Part shown: positions 37,063 through 46,279 of the stretch, piece after piece
Layout of the letters: every line of letters begins with the position of its first letter
Numbering within the stretch: the stretch's first letter is position 1
Source of the DNA: Balneola sp.
GTDB lineage: Bacteria; Bacteroidota; Rhodothermia; Balneolales; Balneolaceae
Reading direction: 5' to 3'
Length of the DNA: 64,000 bases
Assembly: GCA_002696035.1 (NCBI GenBank)
Contig: NZQV01000004.1
Location: forward strand, 1-64,000
Position numbers and translations under genes: made by a program
The notes under the pieces: generated by a model
Told to the model about the DNA's origin: nothing
Database searches by the model: none
Seen by the model: the letters and a program-made list of their open reading frames with translations, nothing else

Positions 37063-37146
37063 CGTAGGTCGGACAGCTTGCCCGACCATGGTTAATTCAG
37101 AACGGTTGAATTATTTACAACGAACGGGCAAGCTGCCCGATCTACG
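37063..37146. repeat. REP pair (BIME), downstream of the broken transposase
   Basis: Same 84-bp length, borders and orientation as 36242-36325, with ACAGCTTGCCCGAC at about 37073 and CGGGCAAGCTGCCCG at about 37125. Confidence 0.88.
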
Positions 37147-37233
37147 TTTTTGGAACAATTGCTTGGCTAAATCCCTATTAATAATTAGGAAAAATTCCGT
37201 CACAAGTTGTATCCTTAACAGCAAAAATACTCC

Positions 37234-38325
37234 ATGCAACAGTATCCGCTTTTAGTACGCAGTACCATACGGTTGGCATTTCTGTTCTTGCTGGTGGCTG
37301 CATTGATCCTGACAAGAACACTGTTGGTTCCGCTTTTCTTAAGTGTAATGCTGGCTTATCTGCTGCTTCCTTATGCATCGTGGCTTGAGAAAAAAAATGT
37401 GAACAGGATCCTCACTAATTTTATAGTGATACTAGGTTTCATGGCTTTTGTAGGCTGTATCGTGTATGCCCTGATCGCATTGTCAGCCGCCTTTACCGAA
37501 AATTTATCTGAAATTAAAGAACAGGTTGAGAGTAATGTGCGGGCTATTCGGGATTCGCTGGCGGCTTTTACAGGGTTATCCAATGAATCCATTGAGTCTT
37601 GGATCGAAAGTATTGGTCAAACCGGAGAGTATGTGGCCCAGGCGTTTACAGCCACTACAAATACGGTGCTCAGTATCGGCTTACTTCCGGTTTACACTTT
37701 TCTGTTGCTGTTCTATCGGGATAAATTCCGCGACTTCATTTCCATGCTCATTCCTTCTGAGCAGGAAAAAGTAGCTCAGGATATCATTGATCAGGCTTCG
37801 GAAGTGGTGCCAAAGTATTTGAAAGGACTGGTCATCGTCTGTTTTATTTTGTTTGGGCTGAATTCCCTTGGCTTCTACCTGATCGGCGTAAAATATGCTC
37901 TTTTATTTGGGTTGATAGCCGCTCTCTTCAACCTTATTCCATATCTGGGAACTATACTTGGTTATGGAGTGGTAATGATCATTGTTCTGGGAACCCAAAG
38001 TCCTACTTTAGCCTTTGCCGTTTTGATCCAATTCTTCATCGTTCAGTTCCTTGAAAACAATATCCTTACCCCAAATATCACCGGTTCCTACGTTGAAATA
38101 AATCCATTGGTGATCATCTTTTCCCTGATTGCCTCAAGTATGATTTGGGGTCTTCCCGGCATGCTGATCATTATTCCGTACCTGGGACTCTTCAAGATCA
38201 TCTGCGAAAATGTGGAAAGCCTGAAGCCGGTCGGGTTTTTATTAGGAACCCGCGGCACGGAACGACATTCCATTACCATAAAATCGCTGCAACGAAGATT
38301 CGGCTGGCTAGAAGATGAGGACTGA
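37234..38325 (+). CDS. AI-2E family transporter (PerM/YdiK-like permease)
   Basis: 363 aa, about eight TM helices. The family pattern is an N-terminal pair of helices, a soluble coiled stretch (about 85-140, SEIKEQVESNVRAIRD...), then GLIAALFNLIPYLGTILGYG and a C-terminal block with ENNILTPNITGSYVEINPLVI. Members export varied small molecules or Na+/H+; the AI-2 role holds for only a few. Probably monocistronic. Confidence 0.9.
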   Translation: MQQYPLLVRSTIRLAFLFLLVAALILTRTLLVPLFLSVMLAYLLLPYASWLEKKNVNRILTNFIVILGFMAFVGCIVYALIALSAAFTENLSEIKEQVESNVRAIRDSLAAFTGLSNESIESWIESIGQTGEYVAQAFTATTNTVLSIGLLPVYTFLLLFYRDKFRDFISMLIPSEQEKVAQDIIDQASEVVPKYLKGLVIVCFILFGLNSLGFYLIGVKYALLFGLIAALFNLIPYLGTILGYGVVMIIVLGTQSPTLAFAVLIQFFIVQFLENNILTPNITGSYVEINPLVIIFSLIASSMIWGLPGMLIIIPYLGLFKIICENVESLKPVGFLLGTRGTERHSITIKSLQRRFGWLEDED

Positions 38326-38396
38326 CGACCCTCTGACAAATTGAATTATTTTTGATCTTAATTGTGTTTTGCAGATAGAAGAAAGGTTAAAAATAT

Positions 38397-39854
38397 GTGA
38401 GCCAACGCGTTATGCTGGAGACATTTTTTGAAGGAAATTACTGGTTTAGTCGTTTTCTACTTCAACGTTCACTGGGTGCTATCTACCTGATCGCTTTTCT
38501 GAATGCCCTCACTCAGTTCCGCCCGCTGATGGGAGAGAAGGGCCTAATGCCAGCACCACATTTGTTAAAACGAATTTCATTCAAAAGAAAACCAAGTATC
38601 TTTCACTGGTATTACTCCGATCAATTTTTTGGCATAATAGCGTGGATCGGCGTTGCATTATCAATTATCGCTTTGTTCGGGATTTCGGAGAGTGGGCCCA
38701 TTTGGTTCTCTATGCTGGTGTGGTTCACGCTTTGGCTGCTTTATCAATCCATTGTGAATATTGGGTATCCGTTTTACGGCTTTGGCTGGGAGTCGATGTT
38801 ATTGGAAGCTGGATTTTTCGCTATTTTTCTCGGGCCCTTTGATATGGCAGTTCCGGTACTTGTCATCTGGATGTTTTGCTGGATGCTGTTTCGGGTTGAA
38901 TTTGGAGCCGGTCTCATCAAGATGAGGGGTGACCAATGCTGGAGAGAGCTAACCTGCCTCAATTATCATCATGAGACTCAACCGTTGCCCAACCCCTTAA
39001 GCAGATTTTTTCATTTGATGCCCGAATCTTACCACAAGATGGAAACTGGTTTTAACCACTTCGTACAGTTGGTTGTAGTATGGGGATTATTCTTTCCACA
39101 ACCGGTAGCTTCTATTGCAGCCGGGGTTATTATACTATCACAGTTTTACCTCATAATAAGTGGAAATTATGCCTGGTTGAATTGGTTGACGCTCTCACTT
39201 GGTTTCAGTGCGCTAAGCGACGGTGTGATCACGCAGCTAACAGGATTAGCACCTCCTGAAACAGCTTCAATTCCTCTTGTATATAATGGTATTGTGGTCC
39301 TCCTGGCCGTGATTGTGTTGATCATGAGCATTAAACCAACGCAAAATATGTTGTCTAAAAATCAGAAAATGAATTTCAATTACAATCCCCTTCACCTTGT
39401 TAATACCTATGGTGCATTTGGCAGCGTTACCAAAACACGAAATGAGATCATCATTGAAGGCACAACTGATGAAAACATTTCAGAGGACACAGAATGGAGA
39501 TCGTACGAATTTAAAGGTAAACCGGGTGACCCATCGCAAAGACCTCCACAAGTTTCTCCCGGCCACTACCGGTTAGACTGGCAAATGTGGTTTGCGGCCA
39601 TGGGCTCCTATCAAAATAATCCATGGTTTATTACGCTGCTCCGGAAATTGCTTGAAAATGATGAAGCCACACTCAAACTCCTGAAAAACGATCCCTTTTC
39701 AGGGACTTCTCCAAAGTATATTCGTTCGCGTCTGTATCAATATGAGTTTACTTCAAGAGAGGAATACAAGAAAACAGGCAATTGGTGGAAGCGCAGATTA
39801 GTTGAAGAATACACGCGCCCAGTGTCACGAAAAGATCTTGGAACCCGAAATTAG
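38397..39854 (+). CDS. Lipase maturation factor family protein (LMF1-like)
   Basis: 485 aa with seven or more TM helices in the first 320 residues and a soluble C-terminal domain. LMF landmarks are GVEFGAGLIKMRGDQCWRELTCLNYHHETQPLPNP-type text (short form: KMRGDQCW, LNYHHETQPLPNP), LVNTYGAFGSVT and the RLDWQMWFAAMG segment. In vertebrates LMF1 matures lipases in the ER; the bacterial role is unknown. The GTG at 38397 follows AAAGG; ATG 38412 is an alternative start. Confidence 0.88.
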   Translation: MSQRVMLETFFEGNYWFSRFLLQRSLGAIYLIAFLNALTQFRPLMGEKGLMPAPHLLKRISFKRKPSIFHWYYSDQFFGIIAWIGVALSIIALFGISESGPIWFSMLVWFTLWLLYQSIVNIGYPFYGFGWESMLLEAGFFAIFLGPFDMAVPVLVIWMFCWMLFRVEFGAGLIKMRGDQCWRELTCLNYHHETQPLPNPLSRFFHLMPESYHKMETGFNHFVQLVVVWGLFFPQPVASIAAGVIILSQFYLIISGNYAWLNWLTLSLGFSALSDGVITQLTGLAPPETASIPLVYNGIVVLLAVIVLIMSIKPTQNMLSKNQKMNFNYNPLHLVNTYGAFGSVTKTRNEIIIEGTTDENISEDTEWRSYEFKGKPGDPSQRPPQVSPGHYRLDWQMWFAAMGSYQNNPWFITLLRKLLENDEATLKLLKNDPFSGTSPKYIRSRLYQYEFTSREEYKKTGNWWKRRLVEEYTRPVSRKDLGTRN

Positions 39855-39929
39855 TTATAGCAGAAACCATTATTCAATTTCCGGGATACAATCACTACTT
39901 TGCGGTACTCACTCATTTAATAGCATACT

Positions 39930-41075
39930 ATGACAGACCATTTAGATTCCATCCGCAAAAAGCTGGATGAGATAGACCGGAACATCCTGAAAGCCCTTGC
40001 CCAGCGGCAAGATCTGGTAAAAGAAGTTTCGGAACTGAAGTTGAAGAATGAAAAGGGAATTCGAGACCTGGAGCGGGAGGAACAGCTGTTGAACCGTATC
40101 CGGGACCTGGCTCATGAGGTTGGGCTAGATCGCTATTTTGCGGAGCATCTTTTCCGGGAGATCATCACTAATTCGGTTCGCTTTCAAACCCATTCCCTGG
40201 TTGATCATCAAAATGAAAGATCGAATGGAGATGCGATCCGGGTTTCCTATCAGGGAACAGATGGAGCGTATAGTCAGCAGGCAGCCATTCGTCACTTTAG
40301 CGAGCGCTATGCCAAGGTAGATGCCATTGGTTTCGATACTTTCCAACAGGCCGCGCAGGCGCTTATGGACGAGAAAGTGGATTATGCTATTCTTCCCATC
40401 GAAAATACCACGGCGGGCTCCATCAACGATACCTACGATATTGTTGGAAATGAAAATGTACATATTGTAGGCGAGGAGATCCTGAAAGTGGTGCATTGTC
40501 TGATGGCGGTAGAACAGGTAGATGTCACCAAGATCCGCAGAATACTTTCTCACCCGCAGGCTATTGCGCAATGCTCAAGCTTCCTCTCCAGGCTTCCCCG
40601 CTGTAAAGTGGAATCGTACCTAGATACGGCGATGTCGGCAAAAAAAGTACTGGAAGATGGAGACATCACCCAGGCAGCCATTGCCGGAGCCCATGCCGCT
40701 GATCTTTATGGATTGCATGTAATTGAACATGACATCGCCAACCAGAGTGAAAATTATACGCGCTTTGTGGTGGCTTCCAAAACACCGGTAAGTGTTGACC
40801 TGCAGATACCCGCCAAGATCTCCCTGATGATGGTGACTTCGAACGACGAAGGTTCTCTGATCGAATGCCTGAATGTGTTACATAAGCACAAGATCAATAT
40901 GAGTAAGCTGGAATCACGTCCCCGCATGAATGAGCCCTGGAAATACTCTTTTTATCTGGATATACATGGCAATACGGAAGACCCGGAAGTAGCGGCCGGA
41001 CTGGAAGAACTACAGGAAAAAGCAGAGGAGTTGAAGGTACTTGGGTGTTACCCCAAGGAAGAGGCATCTTCTTGA
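39930..41075 (+). CDS. pheA: Bifunctional chorismate mutase / prephenate dehydratase (P-protein)
   Basis: 381 aa. Residues 1-90 are an AroQ chorismate mutase (LDSIRKKLDEIDRNILKAL, RQDLVKEVSELK). Residues about 105-285 are prephenate dehydratase (VSYQGTDGAYSQQAAIRHF, PIENTTAGSINDTYDI, ENYTRFVVASK with the catalytic TRF). An ACT domain at about 295-370 (SLIECLNVLHKHKINMSKLESRP, ESRP motif) should give phenylalanine feedback. It makes phenylpyruvate for phenylalanine synthesis. Confidence 0.96.
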   Translation: MTDHLDSIRKKLDEIDRNILKALAQRQDLVKEVSELKLKNEKGIRDLEREEQLLNRIRDLAHEVGLDRYFAEHLFREIITNSVRFQTHSLVDHQNERSNGDAIRVSYQGTDGAYSQQAAIRHFSERYAKVDAIGFDTFQQAAQALMDEKVDYAILPIENTTAGSINDTYDIVGNENVHIVGEEILKVVHCLMAVEQVDVTKIRRILSHPQAIAQCSSFLSRLPRCKVESYLDTAMSAKKVLEDGDITQAAIAGAHAADLYGLHVIEHDIANQSENYTRFVVASKTPVSVDLQIPAKISLMMVTSNDEGSLIECLNVLHKHKINMSKLESRPRMNEPWKYSFYLDIHGNTEDPEVAAGLEELQEKAEELKVLGCYPKEEASS

Positions 41076-41426
41076 GAGAGGCAAGACGGAGCCGAAATGT
41101 AATTTTCTTTTAGTAGTCAACAGGTGAATTTGTGGTGATAATTAGATTCCCGCTTGCGCGGGAATGTCTTTTCTATTGGTGGTTTTGAGATCGAGAGTTG
41201 CTCCGCCGAACGCTGCGAGGAACATTCGTACGCTCGCAGGTTCTTTATTAGTGTGCTTTCGGGTAAGCGTTTTTTTGGAACGGGTAGCTTGAAGCCAGCT
41301 CAAAAGCCTCCACAATTCCGTCATCCCCGCGAAGTCGGAGATCTGAATGTGGCCAACGTTTTCAAGCATAAAAAAAGCGGAAACCTTAAGCTAAGGCTCC
41401 GCTTTTCATTTCAGAAAATAAATTTC
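41076..41426. repeat. Intergenic region with two perfect hairpins
   Basis: No gene seen. ATTCCCGC-TTGC-GCGGGAAT at 41146-41165 is a perfect 8-bp hairpin, and CTGCGAG...CTCGCAG at 41213-41239 a 7-bp one. Both look like REP-type sequences; a CGTCATCCCCGCG fragment at about 41319 resembles a degraded third. Confidence 0.5.
41373..41406 (-). terminator. Terminator of the leftward porin gene, possibly bidirectional
   Basis: Stem AAAAGCGGA / TCCGCTTTT with an inner CCTTA/TAAGG stem. On the minus strand it is followed by a run of seven T, 20 bp past the porin stop. Confidence 0.85.
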
Positions 41427-42494
41427 TTAGAACTTATAGGTTGCTCTGGCAAATGCGTTGTAGTTAGTATCAACAAAGTCGTAACGGGAGTCACGAATTC
41501 TATATCGGAAATCGATATTAAATTTCTTAGAGAAGAAGTAGCGGTAACGGATTTCCATCTCATCTGCATTGGGGGCATATACGTTGGCAGTTTGCCACTC
41601 GGCTCCAATTTTTGTGAACTCGATCATGATCTCATGCTGATCTGCAAAATTGTTGACTCCAAAAGAGAGGTTGAGAATAGTACCATCACCAAATTCTGCT
41701 GCATTTACATTCTGTCCTGCTTCGGCTGCAATTCGGAAACTTCCGCCTTGAAAAGATTCAACGGGAGTATCGTGTACCAGTTGTGCTAACAATCCGGCAT
41801 AAGTGGAATATCCATCCGGTTTCAGGAAAGCATCAGGAGCTACAAAAAGACCGAATCCTTTCTGAATGAAACCATTATCATCCCGAGTATGATTTTGTGC
41901 TCCTATATATGCAGCTACATTGTGCTCATTATTTCCAAAATTGAGAAGACTTCTGTAAGTATAGGAGGTGTTTCCGCGGTTCTGATATTCACCAACAACT
42001 TCCCCAAACCATTCGTCGTTAAGGTATTTTTTGGCATGAAAACCATCACTCCAGTGATTGTTCACATTGTTACTTTGGAACCGGAAAATGCTTCTGCCGG
42101 CATTACTTTTCACGGCTGAATTGTACTGGAAACGCCCAACTTTCACATCCCATTCTTCGTTTTTGTATCGATAGTAGAAGTTATCGATGGCGATGGTTCC
42201 GTTATCAATACCTCCTCCTTCCGGGGCAATTGCAAAATCAACGGCAGGAAAATCATTTGATTGAGTGGTAGCCAGTCGGGCAGTAAAGCTGCTGTTTTCA
42301 TTAAAAGTATAATTGCCACCTACGCGAACGCGCAAAAAGGAGTTTCCATCAAAAAGGTCGCCCGGCTCAGAACTTGAACCGAGATAAGCAAAGCGTGCAT
42401 CTCCGCTGAAGGACAGGTTTTCATTGGATTGGGCGTTTGTTTCCCATCCTATTAAAAGGGTGATCAATAAAAATAGTAGAGATCTGAATTTCAT
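41427..42494 (-). CDS. Outer-membrane porin-like beta-barrel protein
   Basis: 355 aa with a signal peptide (cut after WETNA). The mature part is a series of amphipathic strands (LSFSGDARFAYLG, SFLRVRVGGNYTF, EEWDVKVGRFQYNS, FNIDFRYRIRDSRYDF) ending in the C-terminal Phe typical of outer-membrane barrels. It resembles alginate-export/phosphate-type porins of Bacteroidota only in general form. Substrate unknown. Confidence 0.82.
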   Translation of the reverse strand: MKFRSLLFLLITLLIGWETNAQSNENLSFSGDARFAYLGSSSEPGDLFDGNSFLRVRVGGNYTFNENSSFTARLATTQSNDFPAVDFAIAPEGGGIDNGTIAIDNFYYRYKNEEWDVKVGRFQYNSAVKSNAGRSIFRFQSNNVNNHWSDGFHAKKYLNDEWFGEVVGEYQNRGNTSYTYRSLLNFGNNEHNVAAYIGAQNHTRDDNGFIQKGFGLFVAPDAFLKPDGYSTYAGLLAQLVHDTPVESFQGGSFRIAAEAGQNVNAAEFGDGTILNLSFGVNNFADQHEIMIEFTKIGAEWQTANVYAPNADEMEIRYRYFFSKKFNIDFRYRIRDSRYDFVDTNYNAFARATYKF

Positions 42495-42618
42495 AATTGG
42501 GTTTATATTGAAGATTAAGTTTCCTGGAACAGACTAGTTATCGGCCATACGAGGGTAGAGCTTAAATAATTCCAGGCTCAAAGTTATGGACTATGCTGCA
42601 CGGCTACTAAAATAGTTT

Positions 42619-43428
42619 TCAGTAAAATGAGCGATGGTGTGGGGCATCATACAGGTTGTGGACTTCCGGATACATCTCGTTAAGATCTAAAGTGCCGATC
42701 AGTTCCTCGATCTGTGTTTCATTCATCAAGCGATGCGACAGAAATTCACCGTCAAGGAAAATACCCAGGGTACCGTAGGGTGAACCCGACTGGCGGGCAT
42801 CAGAAATGGATTCAAGCTTCCTCATCTTGACCTGAAACCCAAGCCGTTCGAACTCCATTTTCATCCGGTAGAGATAGTATAGGATGAATTCACTTTGGTC
42901 GGCATAGGAAATGATGACATCGTGTGATTTATCGTGCGAATATTCGTAAACAGATAGTGCAAAAGTTGGGACTTTAGCCGATTCTATGAACTTTTTGCCC
43001 ATAAGCACAAAGCCGGGAAGGTGAGCTATTTCACTGAAACCATGCATTTCATAAAAAGGAGCAAGCGTCTCAATATTAGTATGATCCAGTACGGTCAACA
43101 TTCCGTTGGTATCCTTACTGTCTTGTTCACTGCATCGCAGGAGCTCAGACTTCAACTGGTGATCGGCATCATCCTCTTCCACAAATAAGTGATGAATAAA
43201 GGTATATCCGGGAGCTAAAATCCCGCGCCAGGAAGACTCTGCGGGTACATATTCTATAAAAGAAGTAGTGGGTGTATCCAGCATTTTAATAGTCAAACCT
43301 TCCTTAAATCGCGCCATGATCCAATTCTTGTTGTACTGGAAATATTTACCATTGGTCGGATTTTGAAGATCAACGCAGGGAATAGGATTCAGATCAAAAT
43401 TTTGAGCGGTAACAGTATAAAGACACAT
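42619..43428 (-). CDS. GNAT-like acetyltransferase with YoaP-type C-terminal domain
   Basis: 269 aa. The start at 43428 (MCLYTVTAQNFDLN) is fixed by a perfect AGGAGG (complement at 43432-43437); an open frame continues upstream into the oxidase gene and is rejected. Residues about 1-150 resemble the GNAT half of B. subtilis YoaP (MARFKEGLTIKML, SFIEYVPAESSWRGI, GYTFIHHLFVEE); the remainder matches a YoaP-like domain. The acceptor substrate is unknown. It lies 100 bp downstream of the D-amino-acid oxidase on the same strand. Confidence 0.75.
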   Translation of the reverse strand: MCLYTVTAQNFDLNPIPCVDLQNPTNGKYFQYNKNWIMARFKEGLTIKMLDTPTTSFIEYVPAESSWRGILAPGYTFIHHLFVEEDDADHQLKSELLRCSEQDSKDTNGMLTVLDHTNIETLAPFYEMHGFSEIAHLPGFVLMGKKFIESAKVPTFALSVYEYSHDKSHDVIISYADQSEFILYYLYRMKMEFERLGFQVKMRKLESISDARQSGSPYGTLGIFLDGEFLSHRLMNETQIEELIGTLDLNEMYPEVHNLYDAPHHRSFY

Positions 43429-43528
43429 AATTCCTCCTGATTTCTCAGGAGAATAGAATGCCCAGATAAAGAATTGATGAAGACTAAAGTTTTTTCCTGC
43501 ACCTTTGTGGTTTAATTGAGGATCAAAT

Positions 43529-44494
43529 CTATCCAAGATCGTTTTGCAAGATGTTAAGTACTTCATGAGCGCATCCCCAGGAAACCGTATAGCCCGCGCC
43601 GCCATGCCCGTAATTGTGGATCACCGGCAAATGGGGATCTTTTTCAACCCGAATTTCTGACCGGCCGGGCCGTAATCCAACGGTCGTTTCCAGTACGTTT
43701 AATCCTTCAATTTTGGGTTGAAATGAGGCGCAGTACTTAATGATCCTCTCTGTGAGTTCTTCGTCCGGGGTCATGGTGAATTCGTGTTTTCTTGCAGACC
43801 CGCCTAACACAATACAATCCCGCCGGGGAATGATATACGCCATTTCATCTCCGTGCTCTCCCATGGGGTATTCGGTTGATATCCCCGAGATGTCAGCATC
43901 CGGCTCAACCTTCAACACCTGCCCCTGAATAGGGAAAACATGCTTGTCATCAAAGAGGTAGCGTGCTCCAAGTCCCGTACAGTTTATGATGAGTTGATCC
44001 GAATTCAATTCGGCGAGCCTGTTGATCTCTTTTTGGGACACGTCACCTCCTGCAATCAGAAAACGCCGTAACAGATATTTCAGGTAGATCGGTGTTTCCA
44101 TCAGCGGGACATTCATCTTATATCCACGGTGATGTTCATTGACTGGACTTTTTTCCCAATCATTTAAAAGGTGAGATTCGGGCAAAGCCTCCAGCCACCA
44201 CGGTTTCTCAAACGTATCGAGATAAGCCGTAAAAAGGATGAAAGAAACGCCACTCTCCGAAATCTTAGCAAGTTGCTCGAAAACCTGAAAACTCTCGCTG
44301 CTCCACCTGGAAACCTTGTCTTCGGGATAGGCTTCATAGGGAAACCATATAGCAGCGGCTACCGCCGAGGTTGTTTCGTGGGGAAGGTCTTTGGTGATGA
44401 TCTGAACATCATATCCGTTTTCAGCCAGAACAATTCCTGTGGTGAGACCGGAAACACCGGCGCCTAAAACAGTGATCGAAGTATTAGTTTTCAT
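43529..44494 (-). CDS. FAD-dependent D-amino-acid oxidase
   Basis: 321 aa from ATG 44494, with AAGG 8 bp upstream. The N-terminal FAD site is ITVLGAGVSGLTTGIVLAENG. Family-specific features are TTSAVAAAIWFPYEA, IINCTGLGARYLFDD, TVGLRPGRSEIRVEKD (the substrate-carboxylate Arg) and the C-terminal IHNYGHGGAGYTVSWGCAHE. It deaminates D-amino acids to keto acids with H2O2 release. Overlaps the end of xseA by 11 bp, so it is co-transcribed with it. Confidence 0.9.
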   Translation of the reverse strand: MKTNTSITVLGAGVSGLTTGIVLAENGYDVQIITKDLPHETTSAVAAAIWFPYEAYPEDKVSRWSSESFQVFEQLAKISESGVSFILFTAYLDTFEKPWWLEALPESHLLNDWEKSPVNEHHRGYKMNVPLMETPIYLKYLLRRFLIAGGDVSQKEINRLAELNSDQLIINCTGLGARYLFDDKHVFPIQGQVLKVEPDADISGISTEYPMGEHGDEMAYIIPRRDCIVLGGSARKHEFTMTPDEELTERIIKYCASFQPKIEGLNVLETTVGLRPGRSEIRVEKDPHLPVIHNYGHGGAGYTVSWGCAHEVLNILQNDLG

Positions 44495-45683
44495 AAGAAA
44501 CCTTATCATCTTTCCATTCTATGTCAAATCCGGAAGCGTTGTCGAATTCCTTTGTTGACCGGATCCATTTCTCTCCCTGCCATATTCTTGCAAATCCTTT
44601 TTCGAGCGGTTCATTGGGGTTTTTCATATCCAGGATGTGATTCAGCTCGGTAAGTCGGTCTTTGTGATTTCGGATCAGGGTGGTGGTGCGATGTCCCAGC
44701 GTTTGCTGCAAACGATTCACTTTGGAATGAGCCGATTCGATCTTCTGCTTCACAACCTGAAGCGCATGAGATTTGGCGAGGTTCGATACTTTATCCTTAT
44801 ACAATTCTATGGCTCCCGAAGTATGCTGCTCCAGTTTTCGCGTATGATCTTCCACCAGAAAACGGATCTCGTTGATATCAGGAACGGCCATCACGGCGGC
44901 CTGTGTGGGTGTTGCGGCCCGACCATCGGCTACAAAATCAGAGATGGAATAATCGACTTCGTGTCCCACCGCACTGATGATGGGAACTTCACTGGCAAAA
45001 ACAGCCCGAGCCACAGCTTCTTCGTTGAATGGCCACAGGTCTTCCAGCGAACCACCGCCCCGACCAATGATCAGCACATCTACATTTTTGTTGGAGGAAA
45101 AATATTCGATGCCTTTTACGATCTCCGGCGCGGCATTCACGCCCTGTACAGAAGCATGATATAATTTCACATCTGCCAGTGGCCATCGTTTTTCAAGGGT
45201 TGAACGGATATCCTGAAAAGCAGCTCCGGTAGCGGAAGTCACCACTCCAATATTCTCCGGGAATTTTGGAAGGGGCTTTTTGTGGTGATCTTCAAAAAGG
45301 CCTTCTGCTTTTAGCTTGGCCTTCAGCTTTTCAAAGGCCTGCTGCAGCTTTCCGATGCCCGCCTGCTGTACCAAACTCACGATCATCTGATACCGGCCAT
45401 GCGGTGCATACACCTGAAGATCTCCCCCCACCACAATTTGCTGTCCGTCGGTGAGATTGATATCAAGTCGTTGCGCCGTACTGCGCCAGATTACGCAAGG
45501 GAGTGATGCATCGGCATCCTTCAACGTAAAATAATAATGACCGTTCCTGCTTTGGTTTACATTGCTGGTTTCTCCTTCCACCAGTATATCCACAAAATTC
45601 TGCTCCAGGATGTTCTTGATCTTATCCGTGAGCTGCGATACGGAGGGAATATCAAACAAAAAAGGAATTTGGCTGTCGGACAT
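44484..45683 (-). CDS. xseA: Exodeoxyribonuclease VII large subunit
   Basis: 399 aa. The N-terminal OB-fold (residues 1-100; FVDILVEGETSNVNQSRNGHYYFTLKD) binds ssDNA. The catalytic domain has GVVTSATGAAFQDIRSTLEKRWP, DVLIIGRGGGSLEDLWPFN and SAVGHEVDYSISDFVADGRAATPTQAA. A coiled-coil follows at about 290-350. The small subunit xseB, often adjacent, is absent here. Confidence 0.96.
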   Translation of the reverse strand: MSDSQIPFLFDIPSVSQLTDKIKNILEQNFVDILVEGETSNVNQSRNGHYYFTLKDADASLPCVIWRSTAQRLDINLTDGQQIVVGGDLQVYAPHGRYQMIVSLVQQAGIGKLQQAFEKLKAKLKAEGLFEDHHKKPLPKFPENIGVVTSATGAAFQDIRSTLEKRWPLADVKLYHASVQGVNAAPEIVKGIEYFSSNKNVDVLIIGRGGGSLEDLWPFNEEAVARAVFASEVPIISAVGHEVDYSISDFVADGRAATPTQAAVMAVPDINEIRFLVEDHTRKLEQHTSGAIELYKDKVSNLAKSHALQVVKQKIESAHSKVNRLQQTLGHRTTTLIRNHKDRLTELNHILDMKNPNEPLEKGFARIWQGEKWIRSTKEFDNASGFDIEWKDDKVSYEN

Positions 45684-45777
45684 GCTATGTGTTGAGGTCG
45701 GAATTAAAATTCATATCAAAGGTAAGAAGGATTGAAATTCAATGATATAAAAGATCCATTGCATTCGTGTGCAAATG

Positions 45778-45797
45778 GTGTGTATATTTATACACAC
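45778..45797 (+). promoter_or_regulatory. Palindromic operator upstream of the merC-like/RHH operon
   Basis: GTGTGTATA-TT-TATACACAC is a perfect 9-bp inverted repeat. It covers a possible -10 (TATATT, 45783-45788) located 18 bp after TTGCAT (45759-45764), which is a repressor position. The regulator may be the ribbon-helix-helix protein encoded at 46266. Confidence 0.6.
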
Positions 45798-45823
45798 TAA
45801 AATTCACACCACACTTTAATAAT

Positions 45824-46279
45824 TTGTCAGAGAAAAATATTTCGATTTCAGTTATATGGGATAAACTGGGATTGAGCTTATCTGCCCTTTGTGCCATTCA
45901 TTGCTTGTTTGTGCCAGTAGTGATTGCCGTGCTGCCTTTGAGTCCTGCCGCATTAGCTGTGGAACATTGGCTTCACCCCATTTTTGCGATATTGATCGCG
46001 CCAACTATTTTTTATGCCGTCCGTCGCAGTCATTTTAACAAGCGAATTGTTTGGTTCTTATCGTCCGGATTTGCTCTTATAATTGCCGGATGGCTGATCG
46101 GTGATTATGTGTTGGGAGAGGTTTTTGAGACGGTTGCCACTCTTGTTGGGAGCATACTTTTGATTGCCGGACACTGGTACAATTATCGTCATCACCAAAC
46201 GTGCAGCAACGATACTCATCACCATCATCCACTCGAAGAAACCTATTTCAAGAAGGAGGGAGCGCATGAAACGACTTAA
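45824..46279 (+). CDS. MerC-domain membrane protein
   Basis: About 151 aa from TTG 45824. The open frame reaches a GTG at 45767, but that would make the operator part of the coding sequence, and no ATG is available. Four TM helices. The MerC metal-binding dicysteine is in SALCAIHCLFVP, and the C-terminus is His/Cys-rich (HHQTCSNDTHHHH). MerC proteins carry Hg2+ or other soft metals; without merA here another metal is likelier. Overlaps the next gene by 14 bp. Confidence 0.78.
   Translation: MSEKNISISVIWDKLGLSLSALCAIHCLFVPVVIAVLPLSPAALAVEHWLHPIFAILIAPTIFYAVRRSHFNKRIVWFLSSGFALIIAGWLIGDYVLGEVFETVATLVGSILLIAGHWYNYRHHQTCSNDTHHHHPLEETYFKKEGAHETT

Noticed and set aside
36242-37146. Possible CRISPR array
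   Set aside because: Repeats are palindromic pairs flanking one transposase, not regularly spaced repeats with unique spacers, and there are no cas genes.
41154-41789. A 211-codon rightward reading frame
   Set aside because: It is mostly antisense to the porin gene at 41427-42494 and crosses its terminator; composition is not protein-like.
43428-43605. N-terminal extension of the GNAT protein overlapping the oxidase gene
   Set aside because: The perfect AGGAGG just before ATG 43428 decides the start; the extension reads oxidase sequence in another frame.
45767-45823. GTG start at 45767 for the MerC-like gene
   Set aside because: It would make the palindromic operator and probable -10 part of the coding sequence and adds an unconserved Cys-rich leader; TTG 45824 fits MerC N-termini better.
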